From assembly GCA_900550025.1 (NCBI GenBank), contig URQP01000001.1:16149-80148 (forward strand): a stretch of DNA of 64,000 nt, given 5' to 3'. Below are positions 1-8,406 of the stretch, piece after piece; the first letter of the stretch is position 1; each line of letters begins with the position of its first letter. The DNA is from an uncultured Porphyromonadaceae bacterium (GTDB lineage Bacteria > Bacteroidota > Bacteroidia > Bacteroidales > Muribaculaceae). Position numbers and translations under genes: made by a program. Below the pieces are notes generated by a model. The model searched no databases. It saw nothing but the letters and a program-made list of their open reading frames with translations, and was not told the DNA's origin.

Positions 1-2
1 CG

Positions 3-10
3 TATATTTG
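3..10 (+). promoter_or_regulatory. possible -7 element for the FN3 lipoprotein
   Basis: TATATTTG matches the Bacteroidota -7 consensus TAnnTTTG. It lies at the window edge, so a -33 element cannot be checked, and it would imply a leader of about 125 bases before the start at 145. Weak support. Confidence 0.25.
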
Positions 11-144
11 GTTGTCAGGTAGTCGAAGACCTCAAGAACGGATATATTAGAGTTTTGTCCGCGCTTTTTTGTGTTTGCATACCTTAAGTATAGGGGATAG
101 GACAAACTGATTTAATAAGGTTTTAGAAATTTAACAGTAACGTT

Positions 145-1254
145 ATGAAAATGAACAAAAAGAAATTTTGGCGAGGTGCATTCTTCTCTTTTATAATGGG
201 GGCATGTGTATTGCCATTGTGTTATTCTTGCAAGGAAGATGAACCTGCAATTTGGCCTGAAGGCGGTGGAGGAGGCGATGATATAGAAATATCTGCTCCA
301 AGTGGGGTTATGGCAACTGTAAAAGATAAAACTATAGTTGTCACTTGGAATATGGTCAGTGGGGCTGAAAGTTATGAGGTATATGTCAACAGGGAACATT
401 GGGGTATTTCTAGCTTTATAAAGGAATCGACGGTTACATCCACTCGTTTTGTTGATGAGCCTGTATATAATTGTAATTATTACTATAAAATAGTGGCGGT
501 AGGCGAAGATGGCAGTAAGAGTAAGGAGAGTGCCATTGCCTCCTGTTATTATGCGAATGGTATACCGACAGGTGGAGGTGATGGTGACAAGCCTGGAGAC
601 GGTAGCGGTGATGACGATGAAGGTGACGAAGGTCAGGGAGGAGGTATCGTGACAGTTCCTGACGCACCTATCGGTTTGAGCGTGGAAAATTATGGTTCTG
701 TTCTTTTGCCAAATCTTAGGGTTTCGTGGTACAGCGTAGAGGGTGCTACAAAATATAAGGTGTATAGAAGCAGGAGCGCAAACGGTTCTTATTCACTCCT
801 TGGTGAGACGGCTGTTACATATCTGACCGATTATAGTCCAATTGAGGGTAAAAATTACTATAAAGTAAAGGCTTGCAACAGTGCTGGTGATAGTCCTTAC
901 AGCAGTTATGTGATGTATGATAATGATGTCGCTTCGTCCATAGAACCTTGCCCTGTACAATATGGTAATTGCACGGTGAGTGGCTATACGATGACTTTGC
1001 GCTGGAGTGTGTCTTCTAATTCTTATTGTGGAGAACCGGAAACGGCTTATTTGCGTGTACGCGATCCTCATACAGGCTCTTATTTTGATTTGCGGGAAAT
1101 GTCAGGAACAGCTACGTCCGTGTCGTTTAATTATTCAGGTTATATAGATGATGACGGTTACGTTTACGCTGGGATTATTCTTGAAAATGAAGCCGGGACT
1201 TCCGGTGGCATACCAAAAGTTTACGATCATAAGAATAAACGTTGGATGTATTGA
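145..1254 (+). CDS. surface lipoprotein with fibronectin type III-like domains
   Basis: The 369-residue product begins with a positively charged, hydrophobic segment ending in CYSC, so Cys29 is the likely lipidation site and the mature protein is an outer-membrane or surface lipoprotein. Two FN3-like modules are recognisable, at about residues 50-135 and 170-255, each with the Trp and the Tyr-rich YYK edge seen in FN3 folds (for example NYYYKIVAVG and NYYKVKACN). They are joined by a Gly/Asp-rich linker at about 138-170. A third beta-rich region follows to the C terminus. FN3 modules usually bind or space other domains, and no catalytic motif is visible, so the role is unknown. The second in-frame ATG at 151 is an alternative start. 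A strong hairpin follows the stop. Confidence 0.8.
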   Translation: MKMNKKKFWRGAFFSFIMGACVLPLCYSCKEDEPAIWPEGGGGGDDIEISAPSGVMATVKDKTIVVTWNMVSGAESYEVYVNREHWGISSFIKESTVTSTRFVDEPVYNCNYYYKIVAVGEDGSKSKESAIASCYYANGIPTGGGDGDKPGDGSGDDDEGDEGQGGGIVTVPDAPIGLSVENYGSVLLPNLRVSWYSVEGATKYKVYRSRSANGSYSLLGETAVTYLTDYSPIEGKNYYKVKACNSAGDSPYSSYVMYDNDVASSIEPCPVQYGNCTVSGYTMTLRWSVSSNSYCGEPETAYLRVRDPHTGSYFDLREMSGTATSVSFNYSGYIDDDGYVYAGIILENEAGTSGGIPKVYDHKNKRWMY

Positions 1255-1256
1255 TT

Positions 1257-1296
1257 AAAAGAAAAGCCGATGTAAACTCTATCGGCTTTTCTTTTT
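1257..1296. terminator. bidirectional intrinsic terminator
   Basis: A 15-bp inverted repeat (core AAAAGCCGAT / ATCGGCTTTT) with A-rich and T-rich flanks sits between the convergent lipoprotein and nucleotidyltransferase genes. Either strand gives a GC-centred stem followed by a U tract, so it can end both transcripts. Confidence 0.85.
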
Positions 1297-1314
1297 GAGT
1301 TTGTATGAAGATAT

Positions 1315-2223
1315 TCAAATGCTGAACAGCTGGTCGGGGTATTCGCCTTTGTCGTGGAGCTCGGCGAATTTCGCCACTACCGCGGGACGGTCGGCGGCGT
1401 ATGTCACGCCGAACCATTTTGAAGTGGTGTCGAGGACTTTTACCGTAGCGGTTCCTTTGTGAATCATTTCATTGATTACTGAAGGAATGTAGAATTCAGC
1501 TTTCGGGTTGTCGATGTTCTTCTTGAGAAATTCGATGAAGTACTGTTCGCTGTATTTGAAATAGTCGGGTGTGAATCCCCACATATTCATAGACACCGGT
1601 GTCTCGGGTGCAAGTTGCCTGACATCGCCCTTCTCGTCGGTAAAAACGATATTCCCTGCGTTGTCATACCCGATTGATGTGCGTTCCACTACAGAATTGA
1701 GGTAGCCGTTGACCACCCCGCATACGCCGCGCGCCACAGTGCCGCTTTCCGACATCGTGTTGCCTACTCGGAATCCTACCATGCAGTAATCGCCCTCGCG
1801 GTCGCGCTTGCGGGATAGTTCCTTGGCGAGAACTTCGAATGAATCACGTCCGTAAAAATCATCGGCGTTGATTACTGCAAACGGCTCTTTTATGACAGAT
1901 TTTCCCATTAGTACGGCGTGGTTTGTCCCCCATGGCTTGACTCTTCCGGATGGGCAGGCAAAGCCTTCCGGCACATCGTCGACCGACTGGAAAACTACTT
2001 CTGTCGGAATATGGTTTTCGTATTTCGAAAGTATTTTTTCTCTGAAATCTTGCTCGAAATCCTTACGGATGACGAATACTACTTTCCCGAATCCGCTGTG
2101 TATGGCGTCGTAGATGGAATAGTCCATGATGGTTTCTCCGTGAGGACCGAGCCCATCAAGCTGTTTCAACCCTCCGTAGCGGCTTCCCATACCGGCGGCA
2201 AGTACGAACAAAGTTGGTTTCAT
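1315..2223 (-). CDS. sugar nucleotidyltransferase family protein
   Basis: A 302-residue NTP-transferase-fold protein. The N terminus FVLAAGMGSRYGGLKQL is the nucleotide-binding signature of sugar-1-phosphate nucleotidyltransferases (LAAGxGxR...K), and INADDFYG at mid-protein fits the metal/nucleotide Asp region. It is the third gene of a minus-strand operon behind galK and galM, six bases after galM, which suggests a role in converting or activating galactose-derived sugar phosphate. The exact sugar and nucleotide cannot be read from the sequence. Bacteroidales galactose operons commonly carry this gene in this position (family knowledge). The gene ends at a strong bidirectional terminator. 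Confidence 0.85.
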   Translation of the reverse strand: MKPTLFVLAAGMGSRYGGLKQLDGLGPHGETIMDYSIYDAIHSGFGKVVFVIRKDFEQDFREKILSKYENHIPTEVVFQSVDDVPEGFACPSGRVKPWGTNHAVLMGKSVIKEPFAVINADDFYGRDSFEVLAKELSRKRDREGDYCMVGFRVGNTMSESGTVARGVCGVVNGYLNSVVERTSIGYDNAGNIVFTDEKGDVRQLAPETPVSMNMWGFTPDYFKYSEQYFIEFLKKNIDNPKAEFYIPSVINEMIHKGTATVKVLDTTSKWFGVTYAADRPAVVAKFAELHDKGEYPDQLFSI

Positions 2224-2229
2224 TTCTTT

Positions 2230-3273
2230 TTATTTAATTCCGAATTTAAAGATTATTGTCTGGTCGTATTTCTCTCCCGGGCAGAGTTCCTGTGACGGAA
2301 ATTCCGGCTTGTTTGGAGCGTCGGGCATTCCTTGGCACTCTATCGCCACTCCGTCGTAGTCGAGGTAGGCAGCCCCGCTTTTGCTTCTCGGACATCCCGA
2401 TATCCAGTTGCCGGTATAGACGTGTACCGACGGTTGGGTGGTGGCGATTTCCACCATTCGTCCGGATATGTCGTCGGAAAGGCGGGCTACAGTTTTCAGC
2501 TTTCCTTTTTCCCAGCCGTCTACTACCCAAGTGTTGTCGTAGCCTTTCGCGAATTTGAGCGCTGGAAAGTCGCATTCGATATCTTGGCCAATTATTTTTT
2601 CCGCGCGGAAATCCATAGGCGTGTTGTCGACCGGCGCCATTTCTCCTGTCGGCACTAATGTGTCGTTTGTAGGCAGATATTTTGAAGCGTCTATCCAGAG
2701 CTTTTCTCCAAGCGCGCATCCGCTGCGTTCGCCTGCCAGATTGAAATATATGTGGTTCGTGAGATTTATCACGGTTTTCTTGTCGGTGGCCGCACGGAGC
2801 CGTAGCTTCAGCTGATTGTCGTCGCTCCATGTGTATTGTGCGGTTACGGCGAGTTGTCCGGGATAGCCTTCGTCGCCGTCTTCGCTCACCAAGGAGAAGA
2901 GCACGCCGTCGGCCAGTGGCTGCGATTCCCATATCCTGTTAGCGAATCCTTCCGGGCCGCCGTGCAATGCGTTTATGCCGCTGTTCTGGGCAAGCCGGTA
3001 TTCAATTCCGTCGATTGTGAATTCTCCGTTTGCAATACGTCCGGCATATCGTCCTATTACTTTTCCTGCGTATGGTTCGTCGTATAGATAGTCGGCCGGA
3101 TTGGCATAACCTAAAACTACGTCATGGAATCTGCCGTTCCTGTCGGGGACGATTATTGATAATACTCCGGCTCCTAATGACGACAGTACGATGCTCGCCC
3201 CTGTTTTATTGGTTAATTTGTAAAGGGTGATTTCTCCCTTGGGCGATTCTGCTTTCCATTTTCTTTGTTTCAT
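2230..3273 (-). CDS. galM: galactose mutarotase (aldose 1-epimerase)
   Basis: The 347-residue product interconverts alpha and beta anomers of galactose, feeding galactokinase. Typical family signatures are present: GRYAGRIANGEF near residue 75, the NLTNHIYFNL His motif in the middle, and AIECQGMPDAPNKPEFPS near the C terminus, which carries the catalytic Glu. No signal peptide is seen, so it is cytoplasmic. I chose the ATG at 3273 (MKQRKW). An ATG four codons upstream at 3285 overlaps the galK stop and is the alternative. Translation is probably coupled to galK. Confidence 0.93.
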   Translation of the reverse strand: MKQRKWKAESPKGEITLYKLTNKTGASIVLSSLGAGVLSIIVPDRNGRFHDVVLGYANPADYLYDEPYAGKVIGRYAGRIANGEFTIDGIEYRLAQNSGINALHGGPEGFANRIWESQPLADGVLFSLVSEDGDEGYPGQLAVTAQYTWSDDNQLKLRLRAATDKKTVINLTNHIYFNLAGERSGCALGEKLWIDASKYLPTNDTLVPTGEMAPVDNTPMDFRAEKIIGQDIECDFPALKFAKGYDNTWVVDGWEKGKLKTVARLSDDISGRMVEIATTQPSVHVYTGNWISGCPRSKSGAAYLDYDGVAIECQGMPDAPNKPEFPSQELCPGEKYDQTIIFKFGIK

Positions 3274-3278
3274 AATCT

Positions 3279-4415
3279 TTAGCATTTGTGTGCGCCGTCA
3301 GAAATAATGACATCGTAAATTTTTGGTTCGTGTCCGTATTTCTTGGCGAACTGTGTTTTTACTGTATCAATGAATTTGTCGTAAATGTCGTTTTTGACGA
3401 GGTTGATTGTGCAGCCACCGAATCCTCCGCCCATTATGCGTGAACCGGTAACGCCGCAGCCTTTGGCAACGTCGTTGAGAAAATCGAGTTCTTCGCAACT
3501 CACTTCATAGTCGTGCGACAGTCCGTAATGGGTCTCATACATAAGTTTCCCGACTGTTTCGTAATCGCCTCTTTCGAGGGCGTCGCAAACATCGAGTACA
3601 CGGTGTTTCTCCCCGATGACGAACCGTGCCCGCCGGTAGTCCTCTTCCGATATTTCCGTTTTGTGAGCGTCAAGGTCGTCCATTTCGGCATCGCGTAGCG
3701 TCTCTACCCCTAATAGGCGTGCCACACGCTCGCAAGATGCCCTTCGCTTGTTGTAAGGTGAATCGACCAGTTCGTGTTTTACCACGGAATCTACAAGTAC
3801 CAGCTTGTAGCCTTCCGGGTCGAACGGGAAATATTCGAATTCCATCGAGCGGCAGTCGAGGCGCATCAGGTAGCCCTTTTTGCCGAAAATCGACGCAAAT
3901 TGATCCATGATTCCACAATTCACGCCACAGTAATTATGCTCAGTGGATTGCCCGATTCGTGCCAGCTCGAATTTGTCGATTTTGTTTCCGTTGAACATAT
4001 CGTTAAGCGCGTACGCGAAACAGGATTCCAAGGCGGCCGACGATGACAGTCCGGCTCCTAATGGAATGTCTCCTGCGAATACCGCGTCAAATCCTTTGAC
4101 TGTCCCGCCACGCTTGATTATTTCACGGCATACGCCGAAGATATATCTCGCCCATTGGGCTTTTGGCAAATCGGATTCCTCCAGCCCGAATGACGCGGGC
4201 TCGCCCATATCGATGGAATATACTTTCACTTTGTCTGTCCCGTTTGCCGCGATTTCTGCCATTATGCATTTGTCGATGGCTCCGGGAAAGACAAATCCTC
4301 CGTTGTAGTCTGTATGTTCGCCTATCAGATTGATTCTCCCCGCTGAGGCATATAGCGTTCCGCTTTTTCCAAAATGTTGTCTGAATGCATCACGTATTTC
4401 TTTCTCTTTTTTCAT
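3279..4415 (-). CDS. galK: galactokinase
   Basis: The 378-residue GHMP kinase phosphorylates galactose at C1 with ATP (Leloir pathway). The sequence shows the galactokinase signature GRINLIGEHTDYNGGFVFPG near the N terminus, the ATP-binding PLGAGLSSSAALE loop, the catalytic-Asp region NYCGVNCGIMDQFAS, and the C-terminal GSRIMGGGFGGCTI. I start at the ATG at 4415 (MKKEKEIRD): the upstream in-frame extension to 4463 would overlap the -7 box and looks noncoding. It heads the galK-galM-nucleotidyltransferase operon. galT and galE are not in the window. Confidence 0.95.
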   Translation of the reverse strand: MKKEKEIRDAFRQHFGKSGTLYASAGRINLIGEHTDYNGGFVFPGAIDKCIMAEIAANGTDKVKVYSIDMGEPASFGLEESDLPKAQWARYIFGVCREIIKRGGTVKGFDAVFAGDIPLGAGLSSSAALESCFAYALNDMFNGNKIDKFELARIGQSTEHNYCGVNCGIMDQFASIFGKKGYLMRLDCRSMEFEYFPFDPEGYKLVLVDSVVKHELVDSPYNKRRASCERVARLLGVETLRDAEMDDLDAHKTEISEEDYRRARFVIGEKHRVLDVCDALERGDYETVGKLMYETHYGLSHDYEVSCEELDFLNDVAKGCGVTGSRIMGGGFGGCTINLVKNDIYDKFIDTVKTQFAKKYGHEPKIYDVIISDGAHKC

Positions 4416-4449
4416 AGTTGTGTCAGGTGTATGGTTTATGTGATTATTG

Positions 4450-4457
4450 CAAAGATA
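4450..4457 (-). promoter_or_regulatory. -7 element for the galK operon
   Basis: Read on the minus strand this is TATCTTTG, a perfect TAnnTTTG match. It lies 34 bases before the galK ATG, giving a leader of roughly 30 bases. It diverges from the DUF362 promoter at 4578-4585. Confidence 0.7.
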
Positions 4458-4577
4458 ATACAAAAAAATGATATGTGGATAAATATGCCGTTTACTTTCT
4501 ATATCTTTTCATAAGATACGCTGCATCTCTGCATAACAATTTCAAACAAGTTTGATTGTTCTGCCATCGATTTGCTG

Positions 4578-4585
4578 TATCTTTG
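4578..4585 (+). promoter_or_regulatory. -7 element for the DUF362 gene
   Basis: TATCTTTG is a perfect TAnnTTTG match, with a TTTG at 4551-4554 as a possible -33 box. The ATG at 4614 follows after a leader of about 20 bases. Confidence 0.72.
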
Positions 4586-4613
4586 TCATTGGATAATTAA
4601 ATCGGACGGAATT

Positions 4614-5762
4614 ATGGGAGAATTTGAGAAGAAAGAAAGTGTGAAAGTTTTTTTTACGGATTTCCGTTGCAAGCCGGATGAGGGGCCTGTGGATAAGTTG
4701 AAACGGTTGATGAAGGCTGCCGGGCTTGACGGCGTGGACATGGACGGCAAGTTCGTCGCTATCAAGATGCATTTCGGGGAACTTGGCAATATGGCTTATT
4801 TGCGCCCGAATTATGCGAAGGCGGTTGCGGATTTCGTAGGAAAATGTGGAGGGAAACCGTTCCTGACGGATTGCAATACCCTCTATCCGGGAAGCCGTAA
4901 AAACGCTATAGAGCATTTGTATTGCGCTTGGGAGAACGGTTTCACGCCATTGTCGGCCGGATGCCCGGTGATTATCGGTGACGGTTTGAAAGGAACTGAC
5001 GACGTTTCCGTGCCTGTTGCCGGTGGTGAGTATGTGAAGGAGGCGAAAATAGGCCGTGCGGTGATGGATGCCGATATATTCATATCGCTTACGCATTTCA
5101 AAGGGCATGAGATGACAGGTTTTGGCGGCGCAATCAAGAACATAGGCATGGGATGCGGCTCGCGTGCCGGGAAAAAAGACCAGCATTGCAATGGCAAGGC
5201 AATTATCGACGAGAATGCTTGCCGTGGTTGCAGGCAGTGTATGAAAGAGTGTGCTAATGACGGTCTTGTCTTTGACGGGGAACGCCGCAAGATGACTGTG
5301 AATCAAGATAATTGCGTGGGATGTGGAAGATGTATCGGCGCATGCAATTTCGACGCGATAGATTTTGCCCAAGATGCAGCCGTGAAAGAGTTGAATTGCC
5401 GTATGGCGGAATATGCCAAGGCTGTGGTTGACGGCCGTCCTAATTTCCACATATCGCTGGTGTGCGACGTGTCGCCTACGTGTGATTGCCATGCGGGCAA
5501 CGACGCTCCTATTATTGCTGATGTGGGGATGTTCGCTTCGTTCGACCCGTTGGCTCTGGATCAGGCGTGTGTGGATGCTTGTCTGAAGCAGGCTCCGTTG
5601 CCCGGCAGTCAGTTGGCCGACGAGATGGAAAATCCGCATTTCTGTGACCGTCACGACCATTTCGACAATACGAATCCCAACGCCGAGTATAAGACGTGTC
5701 TTGAGCATGCCGAGAAAATAGGGCTTGGCAGCAGGAAATACGAATTGGTCCGTGTGAAATGA
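4614..5762 (+). CDS. DUF362 protein with two [4Fe-4S] ferredoxin motifs
   Basis: The 382-residue protein has an N-terminal DUF362 domain (about residues 1-185), a central 2x[4Fe-4S] ferredoxin segment (CRGCRQCMKEC near 205 and CVGCGRCIGAC near 232) and a C-terminal DUF362-like remainder containing DVSPTCDCH. Proteins of this type are thought to be cytoplasmic iron-sulfur electron carriers or oxidoreductase partners; the substrate is not known. The start at 4614 (MGEFEKKE) follows a clear -7 element, and an upstream in-frame codon at 4572 overlaps that promoter and is rejected. It is a single-gene unit divergent from galK and followed by a hairpin. Confidence 0.85.
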   Translation: MGEFEKKESVKVFFTDFRCKPDEGPVDKLKRLMKAAGLDGVDMDGKFVAIKMHFGELGNMAYLRPNYAKAVADFVGKCGGKPFLTDCNTLYPGSRKNAIEHLYCAWENGFTPLSAGCPVIIGDGLKGTDDVSVPVAGGEYVKEAKIGRAVMDADIFISLTHFKGHEMTGFGGAIKNIGMGCGSRAGKKDQHCNGKAIIDENACRGCRQCMKECANDGLVFDGERRKMTVNQDNCVGCGRCIGACNFDAIDFAQDAAVKELNCRMAEYAKAVVDGRPNFHISLVCDVSPTCDCHAGNDAPIIADVGMFASFDPLALDQACVDACLKQAPLPGSQLADEMENPHFCDRHDHFDNTNPNAEYKTCLEHAEKIGLGSRKYELVRVK

Positions 5763-5790
5763 TTCGGGATTGTTTTTTGAATCTCATTAA

Positions 5791-5820
5791 AATAGCCGGT
5801 GTTTCGCAACAGCGGCTATT
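5791..5820. terminator. hairpin after the DUF362 gene
   Basis: AATAGCCG / CGGCTATT form an 8-bp stem with a 14-base loop, 28 bases after the DUF362 stop. The plus-strand trailer is not T-rich, while the minus-strand trailer is TTTTAATG, so it may act on either strand. Confidence 0.5.
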
Positions 5821-5879
5821 ATAAATCTACAATCTATAAAAACATATATATTTCGAAAAAAGCGGTTAATAATATGCCC

Positions 5880-5887
5880 CAAATATA
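5880..5887 (-). promoter_or_regulatory. possible minus-strand -7 element with no downstream gene
   Basis: The minus-strand reading TATATTTG matches TAnnTTTG. Transcription would start near 5873 and run into the hairpin at 5791-5820 without a credible ORF, hence the small-RNA suggestion in the findings. AT-rich sequence makes chance matches likely. Confidence 0.25.
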
Positions 5888-6072
5888 GGAAACTTTTTTG
5901 AAATAGCAAAACTTTTTTAAGAAAAAAATTAAGCAACAAATTCCGGGCGAATGCAATTTTGCGTAAAAAATAAGCTGTTTGTCTATGATTTTTGCAAGAA
6001 ATGAAAGGATGGTATGTTGCTGCTCCGGTTTTGTGTTGCGCATGGAAATTGCAGTGTGTCGGAAATAATCCG

Positions 6073-6080
6073 TATATTTG
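6073..6080 (+). promoter_or_regulatory. -7 element for the nfnA-fdt operon
   Basis: TATATTTG matches TAnnTTTG, with ATTG at 6048-6051 as a plausible upstream box 21 bases away. The leader to the ATG at 6121 is about 34 bases. It appears to be the only promoter for the five genes to 10368. Confidence 0.7.
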
Positions 6081-6120
6081 CATAATATAGGATGTGTTTT
6101 GTCTTATTATTGTAATCAGG

Positions 6121-6915
6121 ATGAATAAAATAATCTATAAACGTCATTTTTCGGAAAATGTAGTGGAGCTGGTGGTTGAGGCTCCGCTTATTGCCCGCTC
6201 GAGGAGGGCAGGCCATTTCGTGATAGTACGTGCTGATGAGCATAGTGAACGTATTCCTTTGACGATAGCCGATGCGGATACGGAAAAAGGGACAATTACC
6301 CTTGTCGTGCAATCTGTGGGTAAATCTACCCATAAGATTTGCGGGAAAGAGCCGGGCGACTATCTGCACGATGTGGTGGGGCCGTTAGGGCAGGCTACCC
6401 ATGTGGAAAAAGTCGGTACAGTGCTGTGTTGCGGCGGCGGTGTCGGTGTCGCTCCTCTATTGCCTATAATCAGGGCGATGAAGGCTGCCGGCAACAGGGT
6501 GGTGAGTGTGCTTGCCGGACGCACTAAGGATTTGATTATCCTCGAAGAGCAGGTCAGGGAAGCCAGCGATGAGGTCGTAATTATGACCGACGACGGTTCG
6601 TACGGGAAGAAAGGGCTTGTAACCAATGGTGTGGAGGATGTGATTAACCGTGAGAAGGTCGATTTGGTTGTCACTATCGGGCCGGCGGTGATGATGAAGT
6701 TCGTTGCTTTGCTTACTGAAAAGTATGATATACCTACAATGTGTTCGCTCAACACGATTATGGTTGACGGTACCGGTATGTGCGGGGCTTGCCGTGTGAC
6801 TGTCGGAGGAAAGACAAAGTTCGTATGCATTGACGGGCCCGAATTCGATGCCCACGAGGTGGACTTCGATGAAATGATAATGAGGCTTCATTCTTATGAC
6901 AATGATAATAAATAG
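6121..6915 (+). CDS. ferredoxin-NADP reductase-like FAD/NAD-binding subunit (NfnA/SudB type)
   Basis: The 264-residue protein has an FAD-binding beta-barrel (residues 1-95, with RIPLTIAD), a NAD(P)-binding half starting at CCGGGVGVAPLLPI (about 105), and a C-terminal Cys cluster (MCSLNTIMVDGTGMCGACR...FVC, about 207-240) that binds a [2Fe-2S] cluster in this family. Such subunits pair with a GltA-type flavoprotein in NADH-dependent ferredoxin:NADP oxidoreductase (Nfn) or sulfide dehydrogenase. The next gene is exactly that partner, nine bases downstream. The start at 6121 (MNKIIYKRHF) matches family N termini; the upstream in-frame ATG at 6094 precedes the conserved sequence and is less likely. 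Confidence 0.9.
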   Translation: MNKIIYKRHFSENVVELVVEAPLIARSRRAGHFVIVRADEHSERIPLTIADADTEKGTITLVVQSVGKSTHKICGKEPGDYLHDVVGPLGQATHVEKVGTVLCCGGGVGVAPLLPIIRAMKAAGNRVVSVLAGRTKDLIILEEQVREASDEVVIMTDDGSYGKKGLVTNGVEDVINREKVDLVVTIGPAVMMKFVALLTEKYDIPTMCSLNTIMVDGTGMCGACRVTVGGKTKFVCIDGPEFDAHEVDFDEMIMRLHSYDNDNK

Positions 6916-6924
6916 AAAGCGGTT

Positions 6925-8406
6925 ATGGACGAAAAAGATATAAGGAAACAGCATCGCGATGAGGCGTGGCGCAAAGAATTGAGAAATTCGAAAACTGCTA
7001 AGGAGCGTATGTCGGTGCAGAGGGTGCAGATGCCTGAGTTGGCACCGGAATATAGGGTGAAGTGTAACGAGGAAGTCAATCAGGGACTGACTGTTGAAAT
7101 GGCAGTCGGAGAAGCTTCGCGTTGCTTGGATTGCCCCGACCCGCAATGTGTGACCGGTTGCCCGGTAGGTATCGAGATTCCTACTTTCATTAAAAATATA
7201 GAACGGCGTGATTTCCACGCCGCTGCCATGACCCTTAAAGCGACAAGCGCGCTTCCTGCTGTTTGTGGCCGTGTATGCCCGCAGGAAAAACAGTGCGAAA
7301 GCAAGTGCATATATCATGCTAAATTGAAAAAACAGGCGGTTGCCATCGGTTATCTCGAACGTTTCGCGGCCGATTACGACCGCGACCACGGCACGCAGTC
7401 TGCTGCGGAAAAGCCAATGTATAACGGTGTCAGAATCGCTGTGGCCGGTAGCGGGCCTGCCGGGCTTGCGTTTGCCGGAGATATGGCTAAATATGGTTAT
7501 GATGTGACTGTTTTCGAGGCGTTGCATGAGATAGGTGGAGTGCTGAAGTATGGCATACCGGAATTCCGTTTGCCGAACAGGATTGTAGATGCGGAAATCG
7601 ACGGTTTGCGCGCGATGGGTGTGAAGTTCGAGCCTAATTGTATAATAGGCAAGACTTTGAGCTATGACGATTTGCACCAGATGGGTTTCAAGGGGCTGTT
7701 TGTGGCTTCCGGTGCCGGATTGCCGAGGTTTATGAACATACCGGGCGAGAATCTGATAGGGGTGATGTCGAGCAATGAATACCTTACACGTATCAATCTG
7801 ATGGGTGCGGCTCATCCGGAAGATGATACTCCTGTGCTTCACGGCAAGAATGTGGCGGTCATAGGTGGTGGGAACACTGCTATGGACTCCGTGCGCACGG
7901 CGCGGCGTATGGGGGCTTCGAACGTGATGCTCGTATATCGCCGTTCGGAGGAGGAAATGCCGGCACGGGCGGAAGAAGTGAAGCACGCCAAGGAGGAGGG
8001 CGTACATTTTATGACGTTGCATAATCCGGTTGAGTATCTCGGCGATGAAAAGGGACATGTATGCACGATGCGTGTGCAGCGCATGCAGCTTGGCGAGCCC
8101 GACGAAAGCGGACGGCGTTCGCCTGTGCCTGTCGAAGGCGCGGTAGAGGATGTACCGGTAGATATGGTGATTGTCAGTGTCGGCGTTTCGCCAAATCCGC
8201 TTATACCGCACGCCATTCCTCAATTGGAAATGAGCCGCCGCGGGACGATTGTCGTCGACGAGGCCACTATGCGCTCGTCGCTTCCCGACATTTACGCCGG
8301 AGGCGACATAGTGCGCGGCGGTGCCACCGTGATACTTGCCATGGGCGACGGCCGGCGTGCGGCTGCTGCCATGCATGAAGCGTTGTCACATAAAAATGAT
8401 ATGTAA
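6925..8406 (+). CDS. gltA: NADPH-dependent oxidoreductase, glutamate synthase small-subunit type (NfnB/GltA)
   Basis: The 493-residue protein has an N-terminal iron-sulfur domain with CLDCPDPQCVTGCPVG near residue 67 and CGRVCPQEKQCESKC near 113, then two dinucleotide folds: AVAGSGPAGLAFAG (FAD, about 173) and VAVIGGGNTAMDS (NADPH, about 312). The C-terminal VYAGGDIVRGGATV is the conserved FAD-binding end. With the preceding subunit it most likely forms an Nfn-like bifurcating transhydrogenase. A stand-alone GltD-like reductase is the alternative, but no GOGAT large subunit is nearby. Its TAA stop shares one base with the ATG of the next gene, so translation is coupled to the sugar genes. Confidence 0.9.
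   Translation: MDEKDIRKQHRDEAWRKELRNSKTAKERMSVQRVQMPELAPEYRVKCNEEVNQGLTVEMAVGEASRCLDCPDPQCVTGCPVGIEIPTFIKNIERRDFHAAAMTLKATSALPAVCGRVCPQEKQCESKCIYHAKLKKQAVAIGYLERFAADYDRDHGTQSAAEKPMYNGVRIAVAGSGPAGLAFAGDMAKYGYDVTVFEALHEIGGVLKYGIPEFRLPNRIVDAEIDGLRAMGVKFEPNCIIGKTLSYDDLHQMGFKGLFVASGAGLPRFMNIPGENLIGVMSSNEYLTRINLMGAAHPEDDTPVLHGKNVAVIGGGNTAMDSVRTARRMGASNVMLVYRRSEEEMPARAEEVKHAKEEGVHFMTLHNPVEYLGDEKGHVCTMRVQRMQLGEPDESGRRSPVPVEGAVEDVPVDMVIVSVGVSPNPLIPHAIPQLEMSRRGTIVVDEATMRSSLPDIYAGGDIVRGGATVILAMGDGRRAAAAMHEALSHKNDM

Larger units (their letters stand above)
5763..6120. other. AT-rich intergenic region
   Basis: No convincing protein gene lies here. It contains the hairpin at 5791-5820, a minus-strand -7 match at 5880-5887 and the plus-strand nfnA promoter at 6073-6080. 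Short ORFs on the minus strand have no start context or recognisable composition and were not called. Confidence 0.6.

Noticed and set aside
1-87. A frame open from the window edge to a TAA at 85-87, which might be the end of an upstream gene
   Set aside because: Only 28 codons with Cys-rich, unconvincing sequence, and it overlaps a possible promoter box at 3-10. It cannot be judged without upstream sequence.
4542-5708. A 388-codon minus-strand frame opposite the DUF362 gene
   Set aside because: The plus-strand gene has two perfect ferredoxin motifs and a promoter, while the reverse frame has none.
5787-6083. Minus-strand ORFs in the AT-rich gap before nfnA
   Set aside because: Aromatic and Lys-rich low-complexity translation, no family likeness, and overlapping the nfnA promoter region.
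6457-8376. A 639-codon open frame on the minus strand opposite the oxidoreductase genes
   Set aside because: It lies wholly antisense to two clearly recognised proteins, and its translation is rich in His, Arg and Ser with no family features. It is a codon-usage shadow.
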